Origin: Pseudomonas bijieensis
GTDB lineage: Bacteria; Pseudomonadota; Gammaproteobacteria; Pseudomonadales; Pseudomonadaceae
DNA: 64,000 bases
Reading direction: 5' to 3'
Assembly (NCBI RefSeq): GCF_013347965.1
Contig: NZ_CP048810.1
Location: 4,153,501-4,217,500 of the forward strand
Positions 51,504 through 61,278 of the stretch are shown here, piece by piece. Both the position numbers and the translations under genes were made by a program. The notes under the pieces are model-generated. The model made no database searches and had not been told where the DNA came from. It was given only the letters and a program-made list of their open reading frames with translations. Numbering within the stretch: the first letter of the stretch is position 1; each line of letters begins with the position of its first letter.

Positions 51504-51507
51504 GTTT

Positions 51508-52233
51508 TCAGGCCTGCGCGCTGAATCGCTGGGCTGCACGCCGTTCAAACATCGCCGCTTCCGTCTCTCGCGTCGCGAGTTCGCCTTTGTATGCCAGCTG
51601 GTTGAAGAACAACCCGTCCGAAAACTCCTGGGGCGGTACCGAGCCGGGGCGCTTGAGCATCGGCGCCAGGTCGATGGTGTTAGCGAAGTTTTCCTTGGTC
51701 AGGTTGTAGCGGCCCAGGTAGCTGCCGGACCAGGGCGAGTCGGCGTCCACCATGTCGATAGAAGCATCGCGGAACGCCACGGCGGCGGCTTTCAGATCAG
51801 TGGATTCATTGAGCAGATCGGTCAACCGCTGGGTGTCCGAGCTGCTGAGCTGGCCGGCGGTGTTGAGCACCTTGAGCTTGCCATCGGCCTCGACGGTGAA
51901 GCCGTATTTCTTGCCGGCCAAATCCGGATGGGTGGCCGATAGCGTTGTCTGGAACGTCTCGAAAGAGCTTTTCAGGCTGTTTTTCGCGCTCTCGGTGATC
52001 GCGGCAAATCGAGGGAAATCTGGCGATTGGGAGCGACCGATCCAGGTTTCGATGACCACTGGCGACTCCACCATGATCTGGGCTTCTTCACTGGGGTGGT
52101 AGATAGCCGCTGGGCCGGCCTCTGCCAGCTGCTTTACCGCGTCCGCTGGAGGATTGCTCACCAACTTCTGGTCGGAGCGGGTGAGGTTGGTGTTGGCGGG
52201 CGGGATATTGGCAGCGTTCAGGGAGAGTTCCAT
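51508..52233 (-). CDS. hypothetical protein, 241 residues
   Basis: I do not recognise this protein. It has no signal peptide or membrane helix. The N-terminus is Asn/Pro-rich (SLNAANIPPANTNLTRSD), the middle is helical (AITESAKNSLKSSFETFQTTL), and KKYGFTVEADGKLKVLNTAGQLSS is reminiscent of flagellar/secreted-protein linker regions in pseudomonads. The C-terminus is charged (MFERRAAQRFSAQA). The start at 52233 is the first ATG after the REP-containing gap. Possibly a substrate or accessory of a secretion system, but nothing nearby supports that. Confidence 0.65.
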   Translation of the reverse strand: MELSLNAANIPPANTNLTRSDQKLVSNPPADAVKQLAEAGPAAIYHPSEEAQIMVESPVVIETWIGRSQSPDFPRFAAITESAKNSLKSSFETFQTTLSATHPDLAGKKYGFTVEADGKLKVLNTAGQLSSSDTQRLTDLLNESTDLKAAAVAFRDASIDMVDADSPWSGSYLGRYNLTKENFANTIDLAPMLKRPGSVPPQEFSDGLFFNQLAYKGELATRETEAAMFERRAAQRFSAQA

Positions 52234-52314
52234 TTCATCGGTCCATGATTGGCGGATACATTGGGTTATCGACAGCGGGGGACCAAGCTTTAGGAAGGGG
52301 CTGTTCTGCGCAGC

Positions 52315-52340
52315 CCAGCGGGAGCAAGCTCCCTCGCCGC
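52315..52340. repeat. single REP (GTGGCGAGGGAGC family)
   Basis: CCAGCGGGAGCAAGCTCCCTCGCCGC, one arm with one change. Confidence 0.82.
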
Positions 52341-52363
52341 AGAAGTTGGATCAGGTAATTATT

Positions 52364-52476
52364 GTGGCGAGGGGATTTATCCCCGTTCGAGTGCGAAGCG
52401 CTCGCCTGTGGATTGTGGCGCTGCGAGGAATAGGGGGGTTGCTGCGCAACCCAACGGGGATAAATCCCCTCGCCAC
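52364..52476. repeat. REPIN (GTGGCGAGGGGATTTATCCCC type)
   Basis: Inverted pair with 113 bp total length, same core as 3208-3336; sits between the unknown gene and the acyltransferase gene. Confidence 0.88.
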
Positions 52477-52510
52477 AATTAGGAGCCCTTGCAGAATTGA
52501 TTCCCGGCGT

Positions 52511-53398
52511 TCAGTACCACCGTGCCTCACCCGGCGGGCGTTTCTTGAAGCGTTTCATGCTCCACATGTACTGGCTCGGGTAGGCCCGCACGTAGCGTTC
52601 CACCACTTGGCTCATGGCGGCGCAGGCGGTTTCGGTGTCGGTGCTGTACATCGCGTCCGGGGCGGCTTCGAGGATGACTTTGTAGCCGGAGCCGTCCGGC
52701 AGGCGCAGGGCGTGAAGGAAGACGCCGACCGCCTTGCCGCCGGCGAGCATGTTCGGTACGAACTTGCTGGTCAGGGCCTGGGTGGCGAAAAAGGGCACGA
52801 AGATGCCGGCGGATTCGGCCGGTTCCGGGTCGGCGGGGATGCCCACCTGGCCGCCTTTGCGCACTTCCTTGATGACGCTGAGGATGCCTTCCTTGGTCGA
52901 TGCGGCGACTTTGTTGCCCAGTTGCACGCGTTGCTTTTGCAGCAATTCATCCACCGCCTTGAGCTTGGGCGGGCGGTAGAAAATGATCGGTTTGCACTGG
53001 CTGCAATAGAAGTGGTTGAGCACTTCCCAGTTGCCGAGGTGGCTGGTGATGCCCACCACGCCTTTGCCGGAGGCCAGCGCTTCTTTCAATACTTCCAGGC
53101 CTTCGACTTCACGCACCAGTTCGATGGAGCGCTGGGCCGGCCAGATCCAGGCACAGGCGCTTTCGGTCAGGGATTTGCCGATGTCCTTGAGGCTTTGGCC
53201 CACCAGGCGTTCGCGCTCGGCCGGGTCCATCTCGGGAAAACATTTGGCGAGGTTGATCCGCACCACATCGCGGGAGCGGTTGGGCAGCTTCCACATGAGC
53301 CAGCCAATGGCCGAACCCACCGCTTGCACCGCGCGCCAAGGCAGCAGCGCAAACAACCGCAGAGCGCCGACCAGCAAGGCGCCTTTCAACTTATCCAC
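52511..53398 (-). CDS. htrB1: lipid A late acyltransferase (HtrB1-like)
   Basis: A 295-residue LpxL/HtrB-family enzyme that transfers a secondary lauroyl or 2-hydroxylauroyl chain to lipid A at the inner membrane. One N-terminal helix (GALLVGALRLFALLPW) is followed by the HX4E catalytic motif HLGNWE in GVVGITSHLGNWEVL. Conserved GQVGIPADPEPAESAGIFVPFF is the acceptor-site region. The order htrB-tag-glyQ matches PA0011-PA0009; PA0011 is the known HtrB1. Convergent neighbours carry REPs, so it is probably monocistronic or read with tag upstream (43 bp). Confidence 0.9.
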   Translation of the reverse strand: MDKLKGALLVGALRLFALLPWRAVQAVGSAIGWLMWKLPNRSRDVVRINLAKCFPEMDPAERERLVGQSLKDIGKSLTESACAWIWPAQRSIELVREVEGLEVLKEALASGKGVVGITSHLGNWEVLNHFYCSQCKPIIFYRPPKLKAVDELLQKQRVQLGNKVAASTKEGILSVIKEVRKGGQVGIPADPEPAESAGIFVPFFATQALTSKFVPNMLAGGKAVGVFLHALRLPDGSGYKVILEAAPDAMYSTDTETACAAMSQVVERYVRAYPSQYMWSMKRFKKRPPGEARWY

Positions 53399-53441
53399 AG
53401 GTCACTCCTGAATATATGGGCCGTGTTGCGAGCCGGCTATT

Positions 53442-53999
53442 CTAACCACCGTTTGCCAGCTCGGCGTAGCGGTCGCAGTCCTGGGTGTGGTCCATGACCA
53501 TCCCCGAGGCCTGCATCAAGGCGTAGCAAATGGTCGGGCCGACGAAGGTGAAGCCGGCTTTTTTCAGGCCTTTGCTCATCGCCAGCGCCTCGGGCGTGAT
53601 GGCCGGCACTTCGGTACGGTCCTTGAAATGGTTGATGATGGGTTTGTCACCGACGAACGACCAGAGGAACGCCACCGGGTCTTCCAGGGCCAGCCAGGCC
53701 TGGGCATTGCGCCGGGCGGCCTTGAGCTTGAGGCGGTTGCGGATGATGCCGGGGTCGAGCATCAGGTCGTCGATTTCCGCATCGCTCATCTGCGCCACCC
53801 GCTGCACATCGAAGCCGTACAGCACTTCCCGGTAGCGCTCGCGTTTGCGCAAAACGGTGATCCAGGACAGCCCGGCCTGGAACCCTTCGAGCAAAAGCAA
53901 CTCGAACAAACCCTGCGCATCGCGCAGCGGCGTGCCCCACTCCTGGTCGTGATAAGCCATGTACAACGGATCTTCGGAACACCAAAAGCAGCGTGGCAT
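53442..53999 (-). CDS. tag: DNA-3-methyladenine glycosylase I
   Basis: Excises 3-methyladenine from alkylated DNA. The 185-residue product starts [18 protein letters not shown], with zinc ligands Cys4 and His17 and the C-terminal pair in [10 protein letters not shown]. The catalytic and fold motifs [25 protein letters not shown] and [18 protein letters not shown] are complete. It is divergent from glyQ with an 81-bp gap containing TATACT-like promoter sequence. Confidence 0.95.
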   Translation of the reverse strand: MPRCFWCSEDPLYMAYHDQEWGTPLRDAQGLFELLLLEGFQAGLSWITVLRKRERYREVLYGFDVQRVAQMSDAEIDDLMLDPGIIRNRLKLKAARRNAQAWLALEDPVAFLWSFVGDKPIINHFKDRTEVPAITPEALAMSKGLKKAGFTFVGPTICYALMQASGMVMDHTQDCDRYAELANGG

Positions 54000-54080
54000 A
54001 AGGCTCCAGGGGGCGTGCGCACGAACGAATCGGGTATACTCCCGCTCTTTAAATCGCAGCCCAAGAAACAGGTGAATTTC

Positions 54081-55030
<950 letters not shown>

Positions 55031-55034
<4 letters not shown>

Positions 55035-57082
55035 GTGCTCAAGATTTTCTGGTTGAACTGGGCACCGAAGAACTGCCACCCAAAGCCCTGAACACCCTGG
55101 CCGATGCGTTCCTGGCCGGTATCGACAAAGGCCTGCAAGCCGCTGGCCTGAACTACGAAGCCAAGCACGTCTATGCCGCACCACGCCGCCTGGCCGTGCT
55201 GATCACCGCCCTGGCGACCCAGCAGCCGGACCGCAGCATCAACCTCGACGGCCCGCCACGCCAGGCCGCGTTCGATGCCGATGGCAATCCGACCCAGGCC
55301 GCCCTGGGCTTCGCCAAGAAGTGCGGCGTGGACCTGAGCGAAATCGATCAGAGCGGCCCCAAGCTGCGCTACAGCCAGAACATCAAGGGCAAGCCGACCG
55401 CCAGCCTGTTGCCGACCATCGTCGAAGACTCCCTCAATGACTTGCCGATTCCCAAGCGCATGCGCTGGGCTGCGCGCAAGGAAGAGTTCGTGCGTCCGAC
55501 CCAATGGCTGGTGATGCTGCTCGGTGACCAGGTCATCGACTGCACGATCCTGGCCCAGAAGGCCGGTCGCGATTCCCGCGGCCACCGCTTCCATCATCCG
55601 CAGAGCGTGCGCATCACCTCGCCGGCCAACTACCTGGCCGACCTGCGTGCCGCCTACGTGCTGGCCGACGCCAACGAGCGTCGCGAGCTGATCAGCAAGC
55701 GCACCGAGGAGCTGGCGACCCTGCAGGAAGGCACCGCCATCGTGCCCGCCAACCTGCTGGATGAAGTGACCGCGTTGGTGGAATGGCCAGTGCCGCTGGT
55801 GTGCTCGTTCGAGGAACGTTTCCTCGAAGTGCCCCAGGAAGCGCTGATCACCACCATGCAGGACAACCAGAAGTACTTCTGCCTGCTGGACGCCGAAGGC
55901 AAGTTGCTGCCGCGCTTCATCACAGTCGCCAACATCGAAAGCAAGGACCCGCAGCAGATCATCGCCGGTAACGAAAAAGTCGTTCGCCCGCGCCTGACCG
56001 ATGCCGAGTTCTTCTTCAAGCAGGACAAGAAACAGCCCCTGGAAAGCTTCAACGAGCGCCTGCGCAACGTGGTGTTCCAGGAAAAACTCGGCAGCGTCTA
56101 CGACAAGGCCGAGCGCGTATCGAAACTGGCGGCGTACATCGCCCCACGCATCGGCGGCGACGCCCAGCGCGCGGCCCGTGCCGGCATCCTGTCCAAATGC
56201 GACCTGTCCACCGAGATGGTCGGTGAGTTCCCGGAGATGCAAGGTGTCGCCGGTTACTACTACGCCCTCAACGATGGCGAGCCACAAGACGTGGCCCTGG
56301 CGCTGAACGAGCAGTACATGCCGCGCGGTGCCGGCGCTGAATTGCCGACCACCCTGACCGGTGCGGCCGTGGCCATCGCCGACAAGCTCGACACCCTGGT
56401 CGGCATCTTCGGCATCGGCATGCTGCCCACCGGCAGCAAGGACCCGTACGCTCTGCGTCGCGCGGCCCTGGGCGTGCTGCGGATCCTGATCGACAAGCAA
56501 CTGGACCTGGACCTGAACGACGCCGTGGCCTTCGCCGTCAACGCGTTCGGTAGCAAGGTCAAGGCTGTCGGCCTGGCCGAGGCGGTGCTGGAATTCATCT
56601 TTGACCGCCTGCGTGCGCGTTATGAAGATGAAGGCGTCGAGGTCGCGACCTACCTGTCGGTGCGTGCCCTGAAACCGGGTTCGGCCCTGGACTTCGACCA
56701 GCGCGTACAGGCGGTGCAGGCGTTCCGCAAATTGCCGGAAGCCGCAGCACTGGCGGCGGTGAACAAACGAGTGTCGAACCTGCTGAGCAAGGCCGAACCT
56801 TCGGTCAAGGCCGTTGAAGCACGCTACTTTGATAATGCCGCGGAGTTTTCGCTCCACTCGGCAATTCAACAGGCGTATGCGTCGGTACAACCGCTCATGG
56901 AGAAACGCGAGTATGCCGAAGCACTGGCCCGCTTGGCGGCACTGCGCGAGCCTGTCGATGCGTTCTTTGAAGCCGTGATGGTGAATGCGGACAACGAAGA
57001 CGTGCGCAAGAATCGCTATGCGTTGCTGGCACGTCTGCGCAGCCTGTTCCTCAATATTGCCGATATTTCCGTGCTGGGTTGA
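55031..57082 (+). CDS. glyS: glycyl-tRNA synthetase beta subunit
   Basis: Beta subunit, 683 residues, providing tRNA recognition. It begins [22 protein letters not shown], the family signature, and contains [16 protein letters not shown] and [15 protein letters not shown]; the C-terminal anticodon-binding part is [19 protein letters not shown]. Length is normal. Translationally coupled to glyQ by the 4-bp overlap; gmhB starts 10 bp downstream. Confidence 0.97.
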
Positions 57083-57092
57083 GGAGTTGCTG

Positions 57093-57626
57093 TTGAAACT
57101 GCTGATTCTCGATCGGGATGGCGTGATCAATCACGACTCCGACGCATATATCAAATCGGTGGAGGAGTGGTTGCCACTGCCCGGTTCGATCGAAGCCATC
57201 GCGCAGTTGAGCAAGGCCGGCTGGACGGTGGCAGTCGCCACCAACCAGTCGGGCATTGCCCGCGGTTATTATGACCTTGCCGTGCTCGAGGCCATGCATG
57301 AGCGCTTGCGCGAATTGGTGGCCGAACAGGGCGGGGAAGTCGGGCTGATCGTTTATTGCCCACATGGGCCGGATGACGGTTGCGATTGCCGCAAACCCAA
57401 GCCGGGCATGTTGAAGGCCATCGCCGGGCATTATGCTGTGCCGCTGGCGGGTGTGTGGTTCGTCGGCGACAGCCTCGGTGACCTGGAGGCAGCCAAGGCC
57501 GTCGACTGTCAGCCAGTTTTGGTTAAGACCGGGAAAGGCGAAAAGACCCTGGGCAAGACTCTTCCGGTGGGCACCTTGATTTTTGACGACCTGGCGGCCA
57601 TTGCCGCTGAACTTATCCACAATTAG
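57093..57626 (+). CDS. gmhB: D-glycero-beta-D-manno-heptose 1,7-bisphosphate 7-phosphatase
   Basis: HAD-family phosphatase in ADP-heptose synthesis for LPS core. The 177-residue product starts with TTG (MKLLILDRDGVIN); GAGGAG precedes it. The nucleophile and acid are in LDRDGVIN, the second motif is ATNQSGIARG, the zinc-binding loop is CPHGPDDGCDCRKPKPGM, and the last motif is FVGDSLGDLEAA. Lies in the glyQ-glyS-gmhB-lptA string as in PA0009-PA0005. Assignment is firm. Confidence 0.95.
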   Translation: MKLLILDRDGVINHDSDAYIKSVEEWLPLPGSIEAIAQLSKAGWTVAVATNQSGIARGYYDLAVLEAMHERLRELVAEQGGEVGLIVYCPHGPDDGCDCRKPKPGMLKAIAGHYAVPLAGVWFVGDSLGDLEAAKAVDCQPVLVKTGKGEKTLGKTLPVGTLIFDDLAAIAAELIHN

Positions 57627-57706
57627 AGCTCCCAAGACATCCTGATCAAGGATTGTTCGGGAAGCGCTTGAACAGGCGGGCATTGCCCGCAACGGTAAAC
57701 GCCGCT

Positions 57707-58486
57707 ATGTCGATATTGCAGGCCATCAGAACCTTTCTCTTTTACCTGCTGCTGGGCACCAGCTCCTTGCTGTGGTGCACCCTGAGTTTTTTTATCGCGC
57801 CGTTCATGTCATTCAAGGCGCGCTACCGCTTCATCAATGTGTACTGGTGCCGTTGCGCACTGTGGCTGAGCAAGGTGTTCCTGGGCATCAGCTATGAAGT
57901 GAAGGGCGCCGAGAACGTGCCGGACCGGCCCTGCGTGATCCAGTCCAACCACCAGAGCACCTGGGAGACATTCTTTCTCTCGGCCTATTTCGAGCCGTTG
58001 AGCCAAGTGCTCAAGCGTGAGCTGCTGTTCGTGCCGTTCTTCGGCTGGGCCATGGCGATGCTGCGTCCGATCGCCATCGATCGCGACAACCCCAAGGCTG
58101 CGCTCAAGCATGTGGCGAAGAAGGGTGACGAGTTGCTCAAGGACAATGTCTGGGTGTTGATCTTTCCCGAGGGCACTCGTGTTCCTTACGGAACGGTCGG
58201 CAAGTTTTCCCGGGGCGGTACCGCATTGGCCGTGAACGCCGACCTACCTGTGCTGCCAATTGCACACAATGCCGGCAAATTCTGGCCCAAGGCGGGCTGG
58301 ATCCGCACGCCAGGGGTCATCACCGTGGTGATCGGCGCGCCAATGTATGCCGAAGGCAGCGGGCCCCGCGCCATTGCCGAGCTTAACGATCGTGTCCAGG
58401 CCTGGAATGAACAGACACAACGGGAAATGGGTTCGCTGCCACCGGCACCGGCCACTCCGGCCAGCACCGATCAGATCGCTGTCTGA
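57707..58486 (+). CDS. lptA: 1-acylglycerol-3-phosphate O-acyltransferase (PlsC/LptA-like)
   Basis: Makes phosphatidic acid from lysophosphatidic acid. The 259-residue protein has an N-terminal membrane helix (TFLFYLLLGTSSLLWCTL), the acyltransferase motif NHQSTWET (HX4E variant of HX4D), motif II LFVPFFGWAMAML, and motif III FPEGTRVPYG. The start at 57707 gives the typical MSILQAIRTF; the frame extends upstream to a TTG at 57653. It is the homologue of PA0005. A C-terminal Pro/Ala tail is not conserved. Confidence 0.9.
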   Translation: MSILQAIRTFLFYLLLGTSSLLWCTLSFFIAPFMSFKARYRFINVYWCRCALWLSKVFLGISYEVKGAENVPDRPCVIQSNHQSTWETFFLSAYFEPLSQVLKRELLFVPFFGWAMAMLRPIAIDRDNPKAALKHVAKKGDELLKDNVWVLIFPEGTRVPYGTVGKFSRGGTALAVNADLPVLPIAHNAGKFWPKAGWIRTPGVITVVIGAPMYAEGSGPRAIAELNDRVQAWNEQTQREMGSLPPAPATPASTDQIAV

Positions 58487-58626
58487 CATCTGTGGATAAC
58501 CTGTGTACCGTTTTTTCGAAATCCGTTGCTTTTACGCTGTAGGTATATGTTTTTAATACATATTTCTTAAACACATAAAAGCCATTCCTAGGTGCATAAG
58601 TTTTTATAGCACCAAAAACTCACAGT

Positions 58627-58665
58627 CTTCGGTGGCCTCTACACGTATTGGTAGGAGCCGCCGAA
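58627..58665 (-). terminator. possible terminator of the histidine kinase gene
   Basis: On the minus strand TTCGGCGGCTCCTAC ... GTAGAGGCCACCGAA forms an imperfect long stem, followed by GTGAGTTTTTGG. It sits 12 bp past the kinase stop; the short T-tract makes it uncertain. The rest of 58487-58676 is AT-rich without a gene. Confidence 0.42.
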
Positions 58666-58676
58666 CGCTGTCATTT

Positions 58677-60194
58677 TTACTCTTCCAGCAACGGGAATTT
58701 CAGGCTAAACGTAGTTCCTTTACCTACCACGCTATGGCACTCGATTTTCCCCTCGTGATGGTCAACCACGGCCTTGACCATCGACAACCCCAAGCCAATG
58801 CCATCGACCCCTTGGGCCGATGAAAACCGTCGGTACTGACTGAACAGCTCGGGTAACTCTTCGGCGCCGATGCCCTTGCCTTGGTCAGCGACATTGCAGA
58901 TCAACCAGCCCGACGTGCAATGAACCTGCAGCGAAATGCAGGAGTCTGGCGAGCTGTACTTGATGGCATTTTCCAGCAGATTGAACAGAGCACGGGTCAG
59001 CAACGATTGATCCGCCCTCACCATCGCCTCTTCATCCTCTATTTCATGGACCAACTGGATACGCTTTGCCTGGGCGATGGGTAGTGCCTGGTCGAACACG
59101 TCCAGGACCAACATGGCGAACAACGTCGGCTGGAATTGATACGCCTCGGATTCGGCCTTGGCCAATTGCACGAAGCCTTCGGTCAGGTCCAGGGCGCGAC
59201 GCACCTGGCGCTCGATCTGGTCGAACAGCGGATTATCCCCACCAGTCTGGTGCCGCTGCACATCGAGCAGCGCAAGGATCGCCGAGTGCGGGGCGCGCAA
59301 ATCATGGGAGAGGAAACGCAGCATGACGCTGCGCTGTTCTTCCGCTTCACGTTCGGCGCTCAGGTCAGTGAGGCTCAATAACCAGCCAATCGGCGCATCG
59401 CCATCAACCGGCAACAGCGCCGCCCGTTCCAGGCGCAAGCTGCGCTCGCGAATGTCGCGAAACTCCACCAAGGGCAATGTGGATAACCGGTGATGCGCCC
59501 CATGCTCCAACCCTGGATAGCCCAATTGCCCGAGATGCTCCAGCACATCGCCGCCCGCCAGGCCATGGCCGAACAGCTCGCGCGCCTTGCGATTACCGAG
59601 CAACAGCTTGCCTTGAGGATCGCTGATCATGGTCGCCACGGGCAGGTATTCCAGGCCATCGGCAATGAAGCGCCGAGTGTCGCGGGTTCGGCTCATGGCT
59701 TGCTCCAGGGCCATGATCTGGCCCTGCAAACGGTCGCTACCGGTGTAGGAAGCACGACGACGTTCCGGAAAGACCTTGGGCTCCGCGTCCAGGCGGGCCA
59801 GCTCCCAGCCAAAATAAGCCAGCACTACGCTCAGGCGTCGCCAATTCCAGATCAGGTAGCCGAACATAATCCCCAGCACACTGGCCATGGGCGACCACCA
59901 CCAACCTCGCGCGCCCAGCACGGCGCTGATCAACAGGGCCAGGCTCATGCCACCCACCGTCGTCCACAGGGCCAGGCGCGGGCGCAACAGCAGCAAACCC
60001 AATACACAGGCCACCAGACACACCGACACCAGCGCAGCACCTGAACGGTTGCCTGTTGATTGGCTACTCAACGACAACAAGGCTGTCAGCGGCAACAGCA
60101 GCAGACTTATCCACAACCACTCTCGCACCAACTGTCGAAACAGCCGCTGGACCTGGGTTGGCTCACGACTTTCACGGCGACGCTGGTTACTCAT
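58677..60194 (-). CDS. membrane histidine kinase lacking a periplasmic sensor
   Basis: A 505-residue kinase. Four hydrophobic helices lie in residues 20-150. The loop between the first two (SSQSTGNRSG) is only about ten residues. They are followed by WRRLSVVLAYFGWELARLDAEP, a PAS domain (FIADGLEYLPVATMISDPQGKLLLGN), a HisKA domain with His297 in LRFLSHDLRAPHS, and an ATPase domain with NLLENAIKYSS, DQGKGIG and GIGLGLSMVKAVV. The helix-WRRL-ELARL pattern resembles CHASE2 kinases, but no CHASE2 domain is present. The start at 60194 was chosen for AGGATGCCT upstream. It is divergent from an OmpR-type regulator at 60436, its probable partner. Confidence 0.86.
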   Translation of the reverse strand: MSNQRRRESREPTQVQRLFRQLVREWLWISLLLLPLTALLSLSSQSTGNRSGAALVSVCLVACVLGLLLLRPRLALWTTVGGMSLALLISAVLGARGWWWSPMASVLGIMFGYLIWNWRRLSVVLAYFGWELARLDAEPKVFPERRRASYTGSDRLQGQIMALEQAMSRTRDTRRFIADGLEYLPVATMISDPQGKLLLGNRKARELFGHGLAGGDVLEHLGQLGYPGLEHGAHHRLSTLPLVEFRDIRERSLRLERAALLPVDGDAPIGWLLSLTDLSAEREAEEQRSVMLRFLSHDLRAPHSAILALLDVQRHQTGGDNPLFDQIERQVRRALDLTEGFVQLAKAESEAYQFQPTLFAMLVLDVFDQALPIAQAKRIQLVHEIEDEEAMVRADQSLLTRALFNLLENAIKYSSPDSCISLQVHCTSGWLICNVADQGKGIGAEELPELFSQYRRFSSAQGVDGIGLGLSMVKAVVDHHEGKIECHSVVGKGTTFSLKFPLLEE

Positions 60195-60435
60195 AGGCAT
60201 CCTGGCCGAATTCAAGGGTTGGGGGATTTCTTCGCAGGACTGCATCAAGCCCACAGCCGGAAAAGCCCACGACTATAGCGGACTCGATGGGTGGCGCGCT
60301 GCTGCCTTTCCCTCTGTGCCGCGAGCCGGTATTGTCGCAGCCAGCGACAGGTCAATGACAACAAATCAGCCGCTGGCTGCCTTTCATTGCCACCTGAAGA
60401 TGTCCGTTACTCTCGAGATCAAGGAATCGCATTGC

Positions 60436-61170
60436 ATGCGTGTCGCCATACTGGACGATGAACCGGCCGAGCTGCGCCGGGTAGAACAGACATTGCAACA
60501 AATCCCCGGCAGGGGCGAGCAAGCCTGGACCCTGCACAGCTTTGAACGAGGCGAGGACCTGTTGCGACAACTGCGCCGGGAAACTTTCGACCTGTTGATC
60601 CTCGACTGGCAACTGCCGGACATCAGCGGCCTTTCATTGTTGCGCTGGACCCGCGAGCACATGGATTCGCCACCGGCCGCCATCATGCTGACCAGCCGCG
60701 ATGGCGAGCATGACATCGTCCAGGCCCTCAACGGCGGTGCCGACGACTATGTGAGCAAACCCTTCAGGCCCAACGAACTCAAGGCCCGGGTCACCGCCGT
60801 GCTGCGCCGCCACAACCTGCAACGCGCGCCCGCCAGCGACGTGCTGGTGTTCAACGACCTGGCGTTCGACGACGCCGAACTGACCATCACCCGCGCCGGC
60901 ATTCCCATCAGCCTGACCGAACGGGAATATCGCCTTGCCCGATGCCTGTTCGCCAACCTGGGCCGGCCGCTGTCCCGGGAGTATTTCTACGAACGTTTCT
61001 GGACCCACGAGGAAATGACCTCGTCCCGACCGCTCGACACCCACATTTATCGCCTGCGCAACAAGCTCGGGCTGACGGCGGATCGCGGTTGGCAACTGCT
61101 GACGATCTACGGGTATGGGTATCGGTTGGAGAGTGTGGCGGCGGGAAGCGAGGCGTCTGTCGCGAGTTAG
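60436..61170 (+). CDS. OmpR-family response regulator
   Basis: A 244-residue regulator. The receiver domain has the acidic pair in ILDDEP, phosphoacceptor Asp57 in LILDWQLPD, Thr/Ser in MLTSRDG and Lys in YVSKPFRP. The C-terminal winged helix is LTEREYRLARCLFANLGRPLSREYFYERFW ... SRPLDTHIYRLRNKLGL, with GYGYRLE at the end (parts omitted). Divergent from the histidine kinase, with 241 bp between starts. Targets are unknown. AAGGAAT lies upstream of the ATG. Confidence 0.92.
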   Translation: MRVAILDDEPAELRRVEQTLQQIPGRGEQAWTLHSFERGEDLLRQLRRETFDLLILDWQLPDISGLSLLRWTREHMDSPPAAIMLTSRDGEHDIVQALNGGADDYVSKPFRPNELKARVTAVLRRHNLQRAPASDVLVFNDLAFDDAELTITRAGIPISLTEREYRLARCLFANLGRPLSREYFYERFWTHEEMTSSRPLDTHIYRLRNKLGLTADRGWQLLTIYGYGYRLESVAAGSEASVAS

Positions 61171-61180
61171 GGTTGCATCC

Positions 61181-61269
61181 GTGGCGAGGGAGCTTGCTCC
61201 CGCTTGAGTGCGCAGCACTCATCAAAAGGGGCCGCTACGCAGCCCAGCGGGAGCAAGCTCCCTCGCCAC
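61181..61269. repeat. REPIN (GTGGCGAGGGAGCTTGCTCCC type)
   Basis: Inverted pair, same core as 34955-35046, between the convergent response regulator and gabP genes. Confidence 0.9.
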
Positions 61270-61278
61270 AGATGGAGA

